From the NCBI GenBank assembly GCA_900239685.1, contig OENT01000271.1, positions 80,694 through 144,693 on the forward strand: 64,000 nt of DNA, given 5' to 3'. The stretch is from Rotaria macrura (Eukaryota > Rotifera > Eurotatoria > Philodinida > Philodinidae). Made by a program: the position numbers and the translations under genes. Positions 49,450 through 60,549 of this stretch are shown piece after piece. The notes below the pieces were generated by a model. That model did no database searches, was not told the DNA's origin, and saw only the letters and a list, made by a program, of their open reading frames with translations. Numbering within the stretch: position 1 is the first letter of the stretch; the number at the start of each line of letters is the position of its first letter.

Positions 49450-49745
49450 CACCCAGGTCGATCATCCACGGCCGTATACCTATTTCTTACGGCGAAAAAC
49501 GGCGAACGTATTTTGTGACCGTTTACTATCGTCATAAACGAAGTCTTACGATGATTTACGATCGTCGTAAACAGTGATCGTGAAAAATCCACGTAAACGT
49601 TCGCCGTAACTACACGCTAACAGTAAACGATAGTCGGATATCACCGTATATGATCGAATACGATGACTGTAAACGGTTTAGAAAACGATTGCCGTTTTTT
49701 TACCGCATTCATTCGTAAACGGTTCTTTACGGCAACATCTATTCC
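49450..49745. repeat. Repeat island, word CGTAAACG/CGTTTACG
   Basis: About 300 bp packed with variants of TAAACG and CGTTTAC in both orientations (for example TCGTCGTAAAC, ACGTAAACG, TGTAAACGG, TCGTAAACGG). The left edge begins CCCAGGTCGATC, like the end of the element at 60550. The right edge is not clear. CpG-rich compared with its surroundings. Confidence 0.7.
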
Positions 49746-49837
49746 TTTTCAAAATATCGGAACGAGGACACACCGGATCTTTTGAAAATTTTTAATCAAA
49801 CAAATGAAAAACTCGGATGCTGATAATATACCCCACA

Positions 49838-50400
49838 CAGCAAGAGCAGAGCGAAAGCATCGGTCTTTGTCTCACCTGACCTATCCTAAACTAATTTCAC
49901 ACTGCGCTCCAAGACCTTTATAAACCAACGAGAACTTCTGAGAAAAATCCAAAAGCAGGATTTTGCCCATTTTGAGACGTTATGTGTAAGGAGGGAGAAA
50001 ATGTCGTACCCAACTTCTTCCAAGTCCGAGAGGATGCTCGTTGCTACCCCTGCTACAACTCCATGTTCAAAATTCTCCAGCACCTTCAGTGATCATTCAG
50101 ACAAGTACACTATGTTAGTACTTCCAGCATATCTTCATGTGTGTTCTTTCTCTCACCTGGCCTTTGTCTCAACAAATCGGCTGATCATCACCCTCTGCTC
50201 CGACATTTCAATCCTACAAAACCGCTAATATTCAATACGTGAAATACATACACATTGGATACCGAAGCGGAGGATGGAAGCATCAGCCGTTGTCTCCTTT
50301 GACCTCTACTGAACTAAAGTTACGTAGTCCTATATGTCCCCTTTAAAGGAACAACAAATTCTGAAAGAAAATCCAATTGACAGATTTCTTTGATGCTTTT
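49838..50400. repeat. Diverged direct repeat pair
   Basis: Two copies of roughly 110 bp, near 49845-49960 and 50270-50385. Both share GAAGCAT followed by TTGTCTC, TGACCT, GAACTAA/AAACTAA and ending in AAAATCCAA. About 425 bp separate their starts. The frames inside (for example 49886-50083 and 50320-50577) match nothing I know. Probably an old duplication of a mobile fragment. Confidence 0.5.
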
Positions 50401-50734
50401 CGTATTTTTAGGATTTCGCATGATTGTAGCTGATTCGAGCATCCAAACTCCGATGCGCTTTGGTTTTGGCATGGTTTCTATCGATAGGGGGAATTTGGCT
50501 GCTGTGGGACGATTTTCACAAAACGTGATTTTTGCAGGATTTCTTTGATGGTTTTTAGCGTAAAATAATACGCACATGGGTATGTGGTGATTTCGATAGG
50601 ATGAAGAAGTGAAGTCAGGTTTTTTTTAGTGGCCAGAGTTTTGGGTTTGCGATTTGGTTTGGGCTTTTTGCTGGATTTTTGTAATGTAGGATCTTTGATC
50701 CTTGGCAGACGGGAAGGGATATATTTTATTCCTC

Positions 50735-50935
50735 GCGCAAATACCGTCGTTTACGGTCGTAAACGATGTTGTTACGGCTGCAGACGTCATCGTGTTGGGT
50801 CGTTTACGTTGGAATATACTGCCGAGTGACGGATGTATACTGTCGCTCCTGGCCCTGATATACGGTACGGTCGTTTACGTTATCGTATACGGTCGTAATT
50901 ACTCATCGCAATGCACGTCCTGGATGTGGATGAGG
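50735..50935. repeat. Repeat island, word CGTTTACG (second copy of family)
   Basis: Same word as at 49.5 kb: GTCGTTTACGGTCGTAAACG, TCGTTTACGTT, GGTCGTTTACGTTATCG, CGTATACGGTCG. The right flank contains ACGTCCTGG, the complement of a CCAGGACGT end that resembles the CCCAGGTCG ends of the sister islands. Confidence 0.65.
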
Positions 50936-51022
50936 CACAGCTTGTAATCATTAAGAAACTATTTGATTTGTTGGATTTTCCAATAGACTGCTCACTTGCA
51001 ATTGGTTTCGCATGAGATTGGC

Positions 51023-51244
51023 TAGGAGTGTCATATTCCCATTACTGTTACCAGTAAGTGGTAAGTTACAACACTTACTACTTACCTGGTAAGTGGTAAG
51101 TGATAAAGATTATCATGTAAAAAGAAGTAATCGATGAGTAAACTAATTACCGAACACCATTAAATATAATATTTTTCAATCATAAAAACACTTACCGTTA
51201 CCTTGGTAAGTGGAAGTGGAAGTAATAGTAATATGACACACCTA
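51023..51244. mobile_element. TA-flanked MITE-like element, word GGTAAGTG
   Basis: A 222 bp unit. The left end is TAGGAGTGTCATATT; the right end, complemented, is TAGGTGTGTCATATT; both then continue to ATTACT. About 21 of 24 bases match. TA borders both ends. The interior repeats GGTAAGTG and its complement CACTTACC at least eight times around an AT-rich middle. It carries no coding capacity. Confidence 0.82.
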
Positions 51245-52050
51245 AGATTGGCTATTTTGATGGTGAAGTTGGAGTTTCCAGATCAATGCGTTAAGCACCT
51301 CAGGAAACTTGTCAGTCTATAGTAACTCCTTAGAAAATAACACTATTGTGTTTCACAATGAATTGATTGGCATATATTTTAAGGGATTTTCCATCGTCAC
51401 CTAAGTCAAATATCCTAAGTGGAAACCGTCAATGATCAAGACATGATATTATCTGCGTAGTACTAATCGATTGAAAGTTTTCTCCCCATCGAATTTCTTA
51501 TACAGAGGAACAAAACTTTCGTATAAGATTTATGATGTATAGGACCAAATATGCATTAACGATAAATGCTCTCCTTGAGAAAACTGTAAATAAAGAGGGT
51601 TTATGAATTTGCCATGGGAAAGCAGCCCTTTTTTCGTTCTTGAAATATCTGACAAACGCTTTTACCAAATCAAAAACGGAAAAACCATTTATTATCTTCT
51701 TCATATACGGAAGAAAAGGGTTTATGTTCTGTTGCAATTTCAGAAGCTCGGTTTTCGTTTAACCCTTTGACAGCAAAGACCGTATAAATACGGTTTTACA
51801 ACTTTTCGAGGTACAAAAGTCTTTGAATATATGTTAAAGCAGATTCTTTGAGTGTTTTTTATTTATTTTCCTATCTCAAAGTTCTCTGTTTGTGTCGTCG
51901 AAGTAATGGCTATTGTAGTGGTAAGCCAATGGCTCTGTCTAGTCTACACAGTTGGGACAATGGTTTTGCAAGTAGTATTCCAACCAAGTTCAAAGTGAAT
52001 TATAAGACAGTAAAGGATAGAAAGAAAGTGTGTGTGTGAAAGCCTTTCTG
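51245..52050. other. Gene-poor stretch
   Basis: No gene or repeat island that I can support; AT-rich. Confidence 0.6.
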
Positions 52051-52054
52051 AGTA

Positions 52055-52185
52055 GCCCAAAGTTCGCCTATATGACTTTCGCCATTGGCGAAAGATATGT
52101 AGATACTCGCCAATATACCTCCTGGACTCCTACTCCTACCCATTGGCGAAAGTCATGTGGGCATTCACCAATACTGACGAAATGT
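52055..52185. repeat. Repeat island, word TTGGCGAA
   Basis: CATTGGCGAAAG occurs twice (52084 and 52141 area), with inverted or altered copies TTCGCC, CTCGCCAATA and TTCACCAATA. The ends are not resolved. The same word builds the island at 53.1 kb. Confidence 0.6.
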
Positions 52186-52499
52186 CCCCACATTCTCTAC
52201 GTCCAAATCGATCGCGTTTTTTACAATATTTAAAGTAAGAAGAGAGTGTAATGTCTCACAGAATGATTCAGACATGATTAGGGTTCCCAGCAACAAAATC
52301 ACACAACTCAACACCTACAGCTACTTGTAAAAGTAAATAGATCGTCACATTTCTAAATTTGTTGGCTTCAAACCAAAGATTACTGATTGAAACAATATCA
52401 TCATTCGCTTATGTTGTTGATGGTCCTGTTGGCAGAGATAAGAAAGGAAAAAAGAATCAAGAAGAAATTTTTCATGCAGACTTGTCAATATCATTGTGA

Positions 52500-52870
52500 A
52501 ACTCATTGCCGGATTGTATCCCAGGAGAATCATTTCGACAGTCGGATCCCCGACAGAAGCCCCATCCAACTGTATGTGAATTTCTATAAAATTGATGAAT
52601 TCCTATAAGAATTCTGGTTGTGGGTCGATATCCGGATCCCTAGTATTGTGAACCGATCATATCTTACTATCGGATACGATGCAACCTGTCTGAAGTAGTT
52701 GACCGACCTCTATTGTTGGCTTCAGATACTAAATCGTGTTCAAATAGTAAAATATGAATTGTCCGCCGGATGCGTTAGTAGTTGCTCAACCCGGAATCCC
52801 ACTGGATTGTATCAGTTCGTCGGATCTTGTACGATCCGTTAGGATTCGATGTTGGATTCATTCACTTGGG
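52500..52870. repeat. Repeat island, word CGGATCC/GGATC
   Basis: Repeated GGATCC, CCGGATCC, CGGATC and CGATCCG words in both orientations over some 370 bp, looser than the other islands. Related GGATC-rich sequence recurs at 56.4-56.7 kb. Confidence 0.5.
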
Positions 52871-53035
52871 ATGCAGGTTGTTGTCTTCAGCCTTCTCTAG
52901 TTTGTTATCTTTCACTATTCATTTTTAACAACTTGATTTATTTACTTGTCCTTCTCCTTTGTTCATCTGGAGTAAATCACGTGTTACTTCATTTTTTCTT
53001 ACACATTTTCATTAGAATTGCATCAACATGATCAT

Positions 53036-53240
53036 ATCATACCCGGGCGTGTTCTTAGTGAATTTTTCGAGCAAATTATCGTGAATATTAACGAATATCC
53101 ACATGATTTTCGTCAATATTGGCGAATATCCACCTAACTTTCATCAAAATACCCCATGGACATTTGCCAGTGCACCATCGGGACTCTCGCCAATAATTGG
53201 CGAAAAGTCATATTGGCAGAAATTGGCGACCCCGTTTTTC
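53036..53240. repeat. Repeat island, word TTGGCGAA/AATATTGGCG
   Basis: Successive copies TATTAACGAATATCCAC, TATTGGCGAATATCCACC, CTCGCCAATAATTGGCGAAA and TATTGGCAGAAATTGGCG. The left edge is TACCCGGGCG and the right edge GGCGACCCCG. Second member of the 52.1 kb family. Confidence 0.65.
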
Positions 53241-54845
53241 AATGCTTCCTTTATGTATATTCATATGCATATAGAGTGGTGAATCCAAGATTTTTATGCG
53301 AAAGAATTCCATCAATGTCGGGACGATCATAATGAACAAAGGTGTTTCGAAGTCTATCGAAGCAGTTGTGTCCTTAAGTTTTCTCCTTTTCTTTTGAAGG
53401 AAGCCGAAAGGGCTTTCAGAATTATAAAAAATCTCTCCGATAACTTTCCTTTCCCTACCCGGCTTGCAATCATCTTCACCCATATGTAGAAGCTCAGTTA
53501 TTTTCAACACATAAACCCAGGTGACTGAATCCGATCAACCAACGAAATCCTATCGGAATCCTGGTTGAGGAATGAGTAACGGATCTAATAGGATAATAGT
53601 AATTTATTATTTGGGTGCTAATTAGTACCGGATGACATAATTAGAGGTCTGCTAGAACCATATAACGGATGTTACAGACTGTGTAAATGTTGATGTGAGT
53701 GTTAGTAGTGTTGTTGCTGGAGAGCTGTAATAAGATCAAAATTTATAAACCCTCGAGTAAATAAGCCCCCTGAAGAAATTAATCCAAGAAAAAGAAGTCT
53801 CGTTAGTCACGTGGAAATCAGCTTCTCGACCTAATTGGACAGCAGAAATTCCAAATTTTTATTATAGTTCTATTTCATGCCCTATCCTTTTCAATGAAGT
53901 ATTTGACGTTCGGTCTTTGAAATTATCAAATAATTGAGATCCAGAAATATATTCGTGTCCTCGTTTTCATATTTGAATAAACGGATTGCTACATTTTCCA
54001 ATTTTCATCGATCTTCACCAACGGAATTTACTGAAATGGGCCGCTAGATTAATATACATGAATGGAGTTTTCGCAAAGAAGAACGACAGGCTATAATCCA
54101 TGTGAATTTTCAGTATTGAGTTAAACGAATCTCATGGGTCCGACACATTACTTCCTTTTTGACATATCTTGCAAATATTTTCCAAGCTAAACTGGAAGAA
54201 ACCAACTTTTAATGTTACGTGTATGCTTTTCTTTGTGCACACACTACTTGCCAGCCAATGAGCAGAGTAAATAAAAATAAATGTGAGCGCCCTGCAATGG
54301 TGCACATTCGCTACTTGCTTTTTGTAGCGTTCTTCGAGGAAATAATCTTATATTTTTACTTGGAAGAAATCGTAGGTTACTCGCGAAGCTGTGCATTTTC
54401 GATCTTTGAACAATAGAAAAACGGTAATATATGCGTCAGACACACGCATCTTATTTTAGAAGTTTGCGTGTTCGCTATCGATGCAACTTTCTCTCCCTAA
54501 ATACAAACGTAAAATGGGCCGGTGAAAATATTTTTTTATGCACAACATTACAAACATAGCTGTATTAGTTAAAAGCGTGTTGCTGCTCGTAATCAAGGAT
54601 ACATTTGTGAGTTTTTCATATTTGTTCTTCCGTGTAAGTAAATAGTAGAACTACAGCAGTCTCAAACACCACGATTCGCACAAAAATGTATCGATTTTCA
54701 GATACATATGTTGAGAATAGGAACTGTTGTTTCACTCGCGGTTACTGAGCTTATGCATCGGTTCCCTTTGGAGCATCCTAGAGGTCGATCATGACACTCA
54801 TTGATAAATTAACTCGTCAGACTCAAGGAGGAAACGTACTGAAAC
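53241..54845. other. Gene-poor stretch, 1.6 kb
   Basis: No gene recognised. Some loose GGAATCC/GATTCC words at 53525-53600; otherwise unremarkable. Confidence 0.55.
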
Positions 54846-55058
54846 TAGGAATGTCACTTTAACTTAAAATTGATCTTAAAGTTTAGTGTTCAAAGTCGCT
54901 CTTAAGTGTTTCTTTTTGGCATTGTATCTACTGCAGAGAGTCTCACAAGCATAACTCAATAAGTCAGTATAGTAATTAGCATTTAAAACAAGCATTTAAA
55001 GGCGCCTTTGAACAACTTTCAACTTTACAGTTAAAGTAAAGTTAAAGTGCCATCCCTA
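54846..55058. mobile_element. TA-flanked MITE-like element, word AAGTTAAAG
   Basis: A 213 bp unit. The left end is TAGGAATGTCACTTTAAC; the right end, complemented, is TAGGGATGGCACTTTAAC. TA lies at both borders. The interior repeats CTTAAAGTTTA, CATTTAAA, CTTTAAC and GTTAAAG in both orientations. The TAGG-N-ATG start matches the elements at 51023 and 61855. Confidence 0.82.
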
Positions 55059-55065
55059 CATGAAA

Positions 55066-55380
55066 CACTTCCCAGGTCATCAATTCCGGCCTCCGTTTCC
55101 GGTCGGATTCCGATCATTTTCCGGCAACTTCCTGCAGGATCCTGTGTCTTTCCGGCGGGAACCTGCCGGAAAAAACTTGGAACTCGGAAGCAGTATTCCC
55201 GACCGGAAAGTCATCGACCGGAATCCTTAATATTACGGCTATTTCTCGGCGCCGGAAACAACCGGAATTCAGCCGGAATCCTGATGGAATACGTCACGGA
55301 ACTTGCCGGAAACCGCCAACAATTCAATCTGCTTCCACATTGAAATCGATTGGAAAAAAGCAGATCCCGCCGGAATCACT
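55066..55380. repeat. Repeat island, word CCGGAAT/ATTCCGG
   Basis: At least twelve CCGGAA or TTCCGG copies in about 300 bp, strongly GC-enriched compared with the background. The left edge contains CCCAGGTCATC, resembling the CCCAGGTC ends of other islands. It directly abuts the preceding element. The 98-codon frame here is produced by the repeat and is not a gene. Confidence 0.7.
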
Positions 55381-55543
55381 CAGCGAATCAAAGCGCTCTA
55401 CATAAAATCATCGGCTTCATAATCACCTCATCTCAATTTAATATTTACGACCACACAACCATAAAAGTGATACACCATGGAATCTATCATAAATTCCACC
55501 AAACCCAAACATACCTTCTGAACCCATCACTATAAAACACCTA

Positions 55544-56041
55544 AAGTCATCCCTTTTCCTTAGGCTAAAAAATGGGTCGAATCCATTACCAATGGAGTCT
55601 TTTAAACAATATCTCACAATAGGTAATATGACACAAGGAGTCCGAATTTCGTATCCATTTTACTCGAAGCCCTATTGGTCCGTCAGGAACCAATAAAAAT
55701 CACGTTTTTCAAAAAAATTGTCCGCATAGGTAATTTTACACGGGGAATCCGAATTTCGCATCCGTTTAACTCGAAACACTATTAGTCCGCCACGAACCAA
55801 TTAAATCGACTTAGCAAAAAAACATGCGAAACTCAGACTCAGCATCTCAACTAACATAAGGGGAGCTATTATTTGAAAAACTCGATTTTCATTGGTTCCT
55901 GGCCGACCAATAGGGTTTCGAGTGAAATGCATCCGAAATTCGTACACCTCGACTCAAATTACCTATGTGGCGCTAAAGTTTGAAAAGAGTCCATTGCTGA
56001 TAGACTCGGCTCATTTTTTAGCCTAAGAAAAACTATCACCT
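55544..56041. mobile_element. 498 bp compound foldback element
   Basis: Inverted arms of about 165 bp: left 55544-55712, right 55880-56041. Outer ends: CCTTAGGCTAAAAAATGG against complemented CTTAGGCTAAAAAATGA. Inner arms share GTCCGAATTTCG, ACTCGAAGCCCTATTGGTC and AGGAACCAAT with the complement of the right arm. A third, direct copy of the inner part lies in the centre (about 55735-55800: ATCCGAATTTCG, ACTCGAAACACTATTAGTC). TA borders both ends. No transposase is encoded. Confidence 0.85.
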
Positions 56042-56069
56042 TAAGTTTGTTTATTGTCACGGGTTCTGG

Positions 56070-56185
56070 ACCTATTGCACACCTATCGGTACTAAGAGCC
56101 GTACCAAGACGAATACCGAATACCACCAATAATGATACTGATGAAACAATACCCGATTGGTATTCGTACATCCCAAATTAAAATC
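56070..56185. repeat. Small repeat island, word GAATACC/GGTATTCG
   Basis: ATCGGTAC, CGAATACCGAATACC and GGTATTCGTAC within about 110 bp, in both orientations. Ends not resolved. Confidence 0.4.
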
Positions 56186-56377
56186 AAGCTCATGCTCACT
56201 TTGTTGCTCAAAATGCTCTTTTTTCGCCCTTTTCTATTTCTTAAAGTAAAAACTGTTGAGGACAATTTAGGAAAACGTAGAAACAAGAAATCGAGTTCGT
56301 CCTTCAATAATTGTTAAGATCGAATGCAGAAATCAAGAATGAGCAAAAAAATTGATTCCCATGCGCACACTTTGTCA

Positions 56378-56745
56378 ATTTACCCCCGGGCAACGACTCG
56401 ACGAAATGAAGTGCATGGCGGACGACGCCGCCTTATATAGTCGTTCGATGAGCACTTTCCGGCCGTTGACGCTAGGATCCGGGGTCCGTATTTGACAGGA
56501 TCCCATGAGACAGAGTTGCCGTATCCGTTGGTCGGAAACGATTTGGTCCGAGTTCGGGATCCCGTTGGATCGTTTGGTGGGAACTGGGTGATCGGTTTCG
56601 CTTTGGTCTTTCGGTGGAATCCGAGTCGATTCCTGTGGCATACGGACGGATCCCGCCGGAAATATCCGGTGTCTTTCCGGCCGTATTACTGCTTTCACGT
56701 TCTTGGGGGTTACTGCGGGATCCGGCCCGGATTTCTCGAATTCAG
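56378..56745. repeat. Repeat island, words GGATCC and TTTCCGG
   Basis: Repeats of GGATCCG, GGATCCC, CGGATCC, TCGTTTGG and TTTCCGG, GC-rich. The left edge is TACCCCCGGGC. Related in words to the 52.5 kb and 55.1 kb islands. Frames here are a by-product of the repeats. Confidence 0.5.
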
Positions 56746-56749
56746 TTAA

Positions 56750-57474
56750 TTAAAGTGCGATTTACACTGTGATTAATCTGTGGTTGAGAATCTATAATAT
56801 AGAGTTGACAACTAGAAAGAGTATTATTGAATATAGAATCACGTTTTTAAGATCGCAGAATTACTTCAGACAAGTGAATGCTACCCTAATTTGTATCTGC
56901 TAAAAGACACTGAAAACTTTATGCATCACAATAGAGAAAATAAATGGAAGCACTTCTTGCTGTCGTTCCATGATCTAGATGAGCCAAGAAATAGAGTAGA
57001 ATTTTCTGAAATCAAAGAAACATGTTAGGAATAGAATGGGGGCGGGTGTAACTCAAGGGAGAAAAGTGTATCCTGATATCCAAGAATTTCGATGAATCTC
57101 ATCGGATTTTGGGATCCACATTCTCCCTCATTGATTTCAGTGTAGTCAGCAGTGCCTATTATGTGAAACTAAGAACTTTATTTACACGTACACGCAACAT
57201 ACACACCCTCGAAATTAATATCCTTGTTCCAAATGGTGTGATACATACTCTACTCCACGTCTATGTAATAAAAAGACATGCAGAAGCTAGTTCGCTCAGT
57301 CGATGCGGGCACAGCTGTGTGAACACGCTTTTGACGGTGTGGGGGAAGTAAATATGTATATACTACACCTATAGAAATACCCACAGCAATATTCACACCC
57401 ACAAGCGCACCCACAAATAATTGTTAGGCTTTCAGCAACTTTGTTTTCTAATTTATAAAGATTTATCTTTTAAG
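56750..57474. other. Upstream region of the TRAF-like gene
   Basis: No gene recognised. A short CACCCACA-type degenerate run lies at 57378-57415, just upstream of the gene. Confidence 0.6.
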
Positions 57475-58352
57475 ATGGCATCTCAATGTAAAGAATCATT
57501 ATCAAAACGTGTTCAAGATGCGCGTGGAGTGAGCCTTGATGACTACAATTGTGAAATTTGTCATGATCTCCTTTGGAACCCGATTTCTTGTCTATATTGT
57601 GAAACACTTTTTTGTGCAGCTTGTATTAATCGTTGGCTTGCTAAAAATCCAAAGAAATGCCCAAAAAGATGTGAATCCTTCATCGAAAGAAAATGTCCCC
57701 GATTAATTAGTCAACAGCTCGGGAGAATACAGATCGCATGCAAATACGATTCTGCCGGCTGTGAACAGGTAACAATATTGGCTTTTCAAAAGAGGTCATT
57801 CCCATGTCATTGTTTGTAATATAGATCATTGAATATGAAGCTCTTGAGAAACATGAAAAACAATGCGAATATCAACCTATAGAGTGCGCAGGTTGTCATT
57901 CAAAAGTTCCGAAAAAGGACTTTGCAAAACATGAAGCTAACTGTGGATTAGTCGTTTTGTTATGTCCCTATTCCAACCTGAGCTACAAGAGGCATGATGC
58001 TGCTTCAGTGCATACGGAAAAGAAATGCCAAATAAAGCAAATACAACAGCTTCGAGGAGAATTGCAAACACAAGCAGAACGGATTACACAGCTAACAGAA
58101 ATGGTTCGTCTCCTTCAGCAACAATTGGATGCGAATCAACAATATGTGAATGCACAAATTCAACAACAATTGGATGCAAATAAACAATACGTGAACGCAA
58201 AAATTCAACAGCAGTCGAATGCAAATGAACAATACCTGCATGAAAAAATTCAAGACCAGTCTAAGATTCTCAAGGAACTCGTGGATACCATGGAACAATT
58301 GAAAAGAGAAGCAAAGAATTTCGGTAAGTTTAACAATGATATTCAGTTCTAA
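57475..58352 (+). CDS. RING / TRAF-type zinc finger / coiled-coil protein
   Basis: Two exons, 57475-57768 and 57825-58352, give 273 residues. A RING finger lies near residues 23-65 (YNCEICHDLLWNPISCLYCE, LFCAACINRW, KKCPKRC). A TRAF-type zinc finger follows around 85-135 (IACKYDSAGCEQ, EALEKHEKQCEYQPIECAG, VPKKDFAKHEANC). A second finger (LLCPYSNLSY to HTEKKC) seems to have lost a Cys. The C-terminal third is a coiled coil with a 15-residue tandem repeat. This is the layout of TRAF-like E3 ligases; no MATH/TRAF-C domain is visible. ATG 57475 directly follows TTTTAAG. A GTAAGT at 58324 could splice to an AG at 58388 and replace the last nine residues. It is the only convincing gene in the right part. 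Confidence 0.85.
58125..58259 (+). repeat. Three tandem 45-bp coding repeats
   Basis: In-frame 15-residue units LDANQQYVNAQIQQQ, LDANKQYVNAKIQQQ and SNANEQYLHEKIQDQ lie in the coiled coil. The first two are nearly identical in DNA; the third is diverged. Confidence 0.9.
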
Positions 58353-58534
58353 ACAAGTTTTTTTATGGTTCTTTTCTTAACCATCGGTAGGCAGTTTTGT
58401 AAGACATCCAAACAGGCCTATTCGTATTTTCATATTAGTTTATTTCATTTAGTACAGCTATTATTATTTTCATTAAGTCTGAATAAGAAGTTAAGGGAGC
58501 AATCAGTTCTTGCTCAGTCGACTCTCTATCCTAA

Positions 58535-58845
58535 CCCAGGTCAAAAAATCAAACATTAAGTCTTGTACGATCAGATGAAATCGTACGAAAAATCGTGGTC
58601 TCAGATATCTTACATCAATTTGTACAGTAAGACTCTTTTAAAATCTTACTGTCACATACGATTTTCTATAATCTTATAATCAGATTTGACAGAAGAACAA
58701 GGTTTGTCAAGGACTTAAGAGTAAGACTTGATGTCAGACTTCTGAGACAACGATTTTGTGTACGACTTTTGTCTGATCTTACAAGATTATACAAGATAAG
58801 ATGCAGAATCTTGCCCCATCTTACTATTCGATTGTTTGCCCCGGG
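58535..58845. mobile_element. Hairpin-type repeat element, word AATCTTAC
   Basis: A 311 bp unit. The left end is CCCAGGTCAAAAAATCAAA; the right end, complemented, is CCCGGGGCAAACAATCGAA. The interior has many copies of ATCTTAC, GTAAGACT, TCTTGTACGA and ATCAGA words in both orientations. No TA duplication is clear. No coding capacity. Confidence 0.7.
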
Positions 58846-58849
58846 GGAA

Positions 58850-60180
58850 TACAAAACTATCTAAAGTCACTCAGAAGTGAAGCACACTTTCAATGTTCCT
58901 TAAAAATTCGCCTGCTTTCTATCCCCAAGAAGTAAGCATACTGAACAGATCAGTCGAAAATAGCTGCTTTGACGATGTTGATATGTTTGAGCTTGTATGA
59001 ATAGAACGTCAAACGCCTGTAACTGACAAATCGAAACCATTATCGTGATTTCTTCGAGAACAAAAATCTTCTTCTTATGTTTTCACGGCATTCTCTTCAA
59101 GAATAATATTTGATAAGTTTCATTCTGAACCTATCTGGTAGTGTTAGTCAACACACATTACATTAGTGGTCCCGCATTTCATTGAAAAAAAACTATTCAA
59201 AATAATTTAGTCAGATATTCAGCAATTTCGACATTATCTTTGATTCATTGATCAGTTTACTGATGTTTTTCTCAGAGCCATGTTACCCTTTATCGTCGCA
59301 CCTTCTTTTCTGAACAGCAATCTCTACACTAAGTCAGAAAATTTGTGGCTAAGTATCGTATTATCTTATTTTCGAATATTTATGATAGCGAAAAATCAGT
59401 CAAAATTTCAGAACAGTCGTTTTCGTAAATGAAACAATTTGTTTAACGGTTTAAAAACTTTCAAATTCATCGATTTCACGTTTGAAATAAACTTCTTCAT
59501 TAAAATTTGATGATTTTACTATTTTTAGGGTAAATTAGCTTACAATACATATCTTTCTTGAGTTAATGTTTGATTTTATTTCTAGTTAGGAGTGTGAGTG
59601 TGATTTACAGCTGATATTTGAATAACACTGTCCACATGAACTGTTTGTTTGCTACGCCTTTCAATCATTCGACAATAGCTTTAATATCTAACTTTCTGAT
59701 GATTCTAGTTAGAATATTTTACTTTGCAAAACTGTGGATCTCGCTGTTCCAAAGAACTTCCTTGATCATAGTAGATTCAGCCAATCACACCTAATCAATT
59801 ATTCAAGTGTAGTTGACACAAATTGAAAATATAATAGTGTCATTGAAATTTCAACAATGCCATACATCCTTCTTAGAGCAATCCATCTATTGAAGGGTAC
59901 TAAAAGTTTGAAAAGAGATTTTCGGGAGACATTTTTTATTAAAGCAATATGAAAATGCGAGAGACGTTTCGGTTATTGCAAACGTTTGCTACACTAAATG
60001 GTTATTTGATACGAATAATCCAACGGTACTCAGTATTAAGAAAAATAAATACGTTAATTTCTTCAGAATTTAATTGCACACTCGATAGTACAGCAAAACA
60101 AATTTTAGAAATTTTATCTAATTTTGAAAAATGCACATTGCTGAGTTGTCCACGAAAAATAAAGTTTATCCCGTTTTACT
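58850..60180. other. Gene-poor stretch, 1.3 kb
   Basis: AT-rich, no gene or repeat recognised. A 78-codon frame at 59949-60185 looks like chance. Confidence 0.6.
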
Positions 60181-60183
60181 TAT

Positions 60184-60375
60184 AGTTCCTAAAAGTGATC
60201 CTTGCGTCCTTTGGGTCCTTTTGGTGCGTTGGATACCTATTGGCGCTATAAGAACTAAAAGGACCAAAAGTAGTAGAAGGACTAAAGATACTAAAGGAGC
60301 TAAACGTACTAAGAGGACTAAGAGAAGAACGAGGCTGGCGATACTAAAGGGACTGAAGGATCAATTCGAGGGACT
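60184..60375. mobile_element. Hairpin-type repeat element, word GGACTAAA/TTTGGTCC
   Basis: A 192 bp unit. Left end: AGTTCCTAAAAGTGATCCTT. Right end, complemented: AGTCCCTCGAATTGATCCTT. Between them are copies of GGACTAAA, ACTAAAGGA, GGACCAAAAG and TTTGGGTCC. The Lys/Arg/Thr-rich frame at 60131-60478 is generated by the repeat. Confidence 0.7.
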
Positions 60376-60549
60376 CAAAGTAAAACGAGATAAACTCTAT
60401 TTTTCGTGGACCTATGGCATTGTTTGCCACACAGTTAAGGATCAGAGTACACTTGGCGTGATAGAATTCTTTTCTTAGTCGACTTTTATTCTCACTCTCA
60501 AAACGCTCAGAGACTGAATTTATATGAACCGCACTAATCTCTGGCCTAC

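Noticed and set aside
52330-52495. About 47-residue open stretch that looks coding
   Set aside because: Bounded by stops, no known similarity and no second exon. Could be a fragment of a mobile element but cannot be supported.
55047-55343. 98-codon Pro/Arg-rich frame
   Set aside because: Generated by the CCGGAA repeat island; no protein motif.
57957-58298. A downstream start at 57957 and an antisense frame at 58092-58298
   Set aside because: The first is the continuation of exon 2 of the TRAF-like gene from an internal codon; the second is its antisense shadow.
60131-60478. Lys/Arg/Thr-rich frame resembling a basic protein
   Set aside because: It is the translation of the GGACTAAA repeat element between inverted ends.
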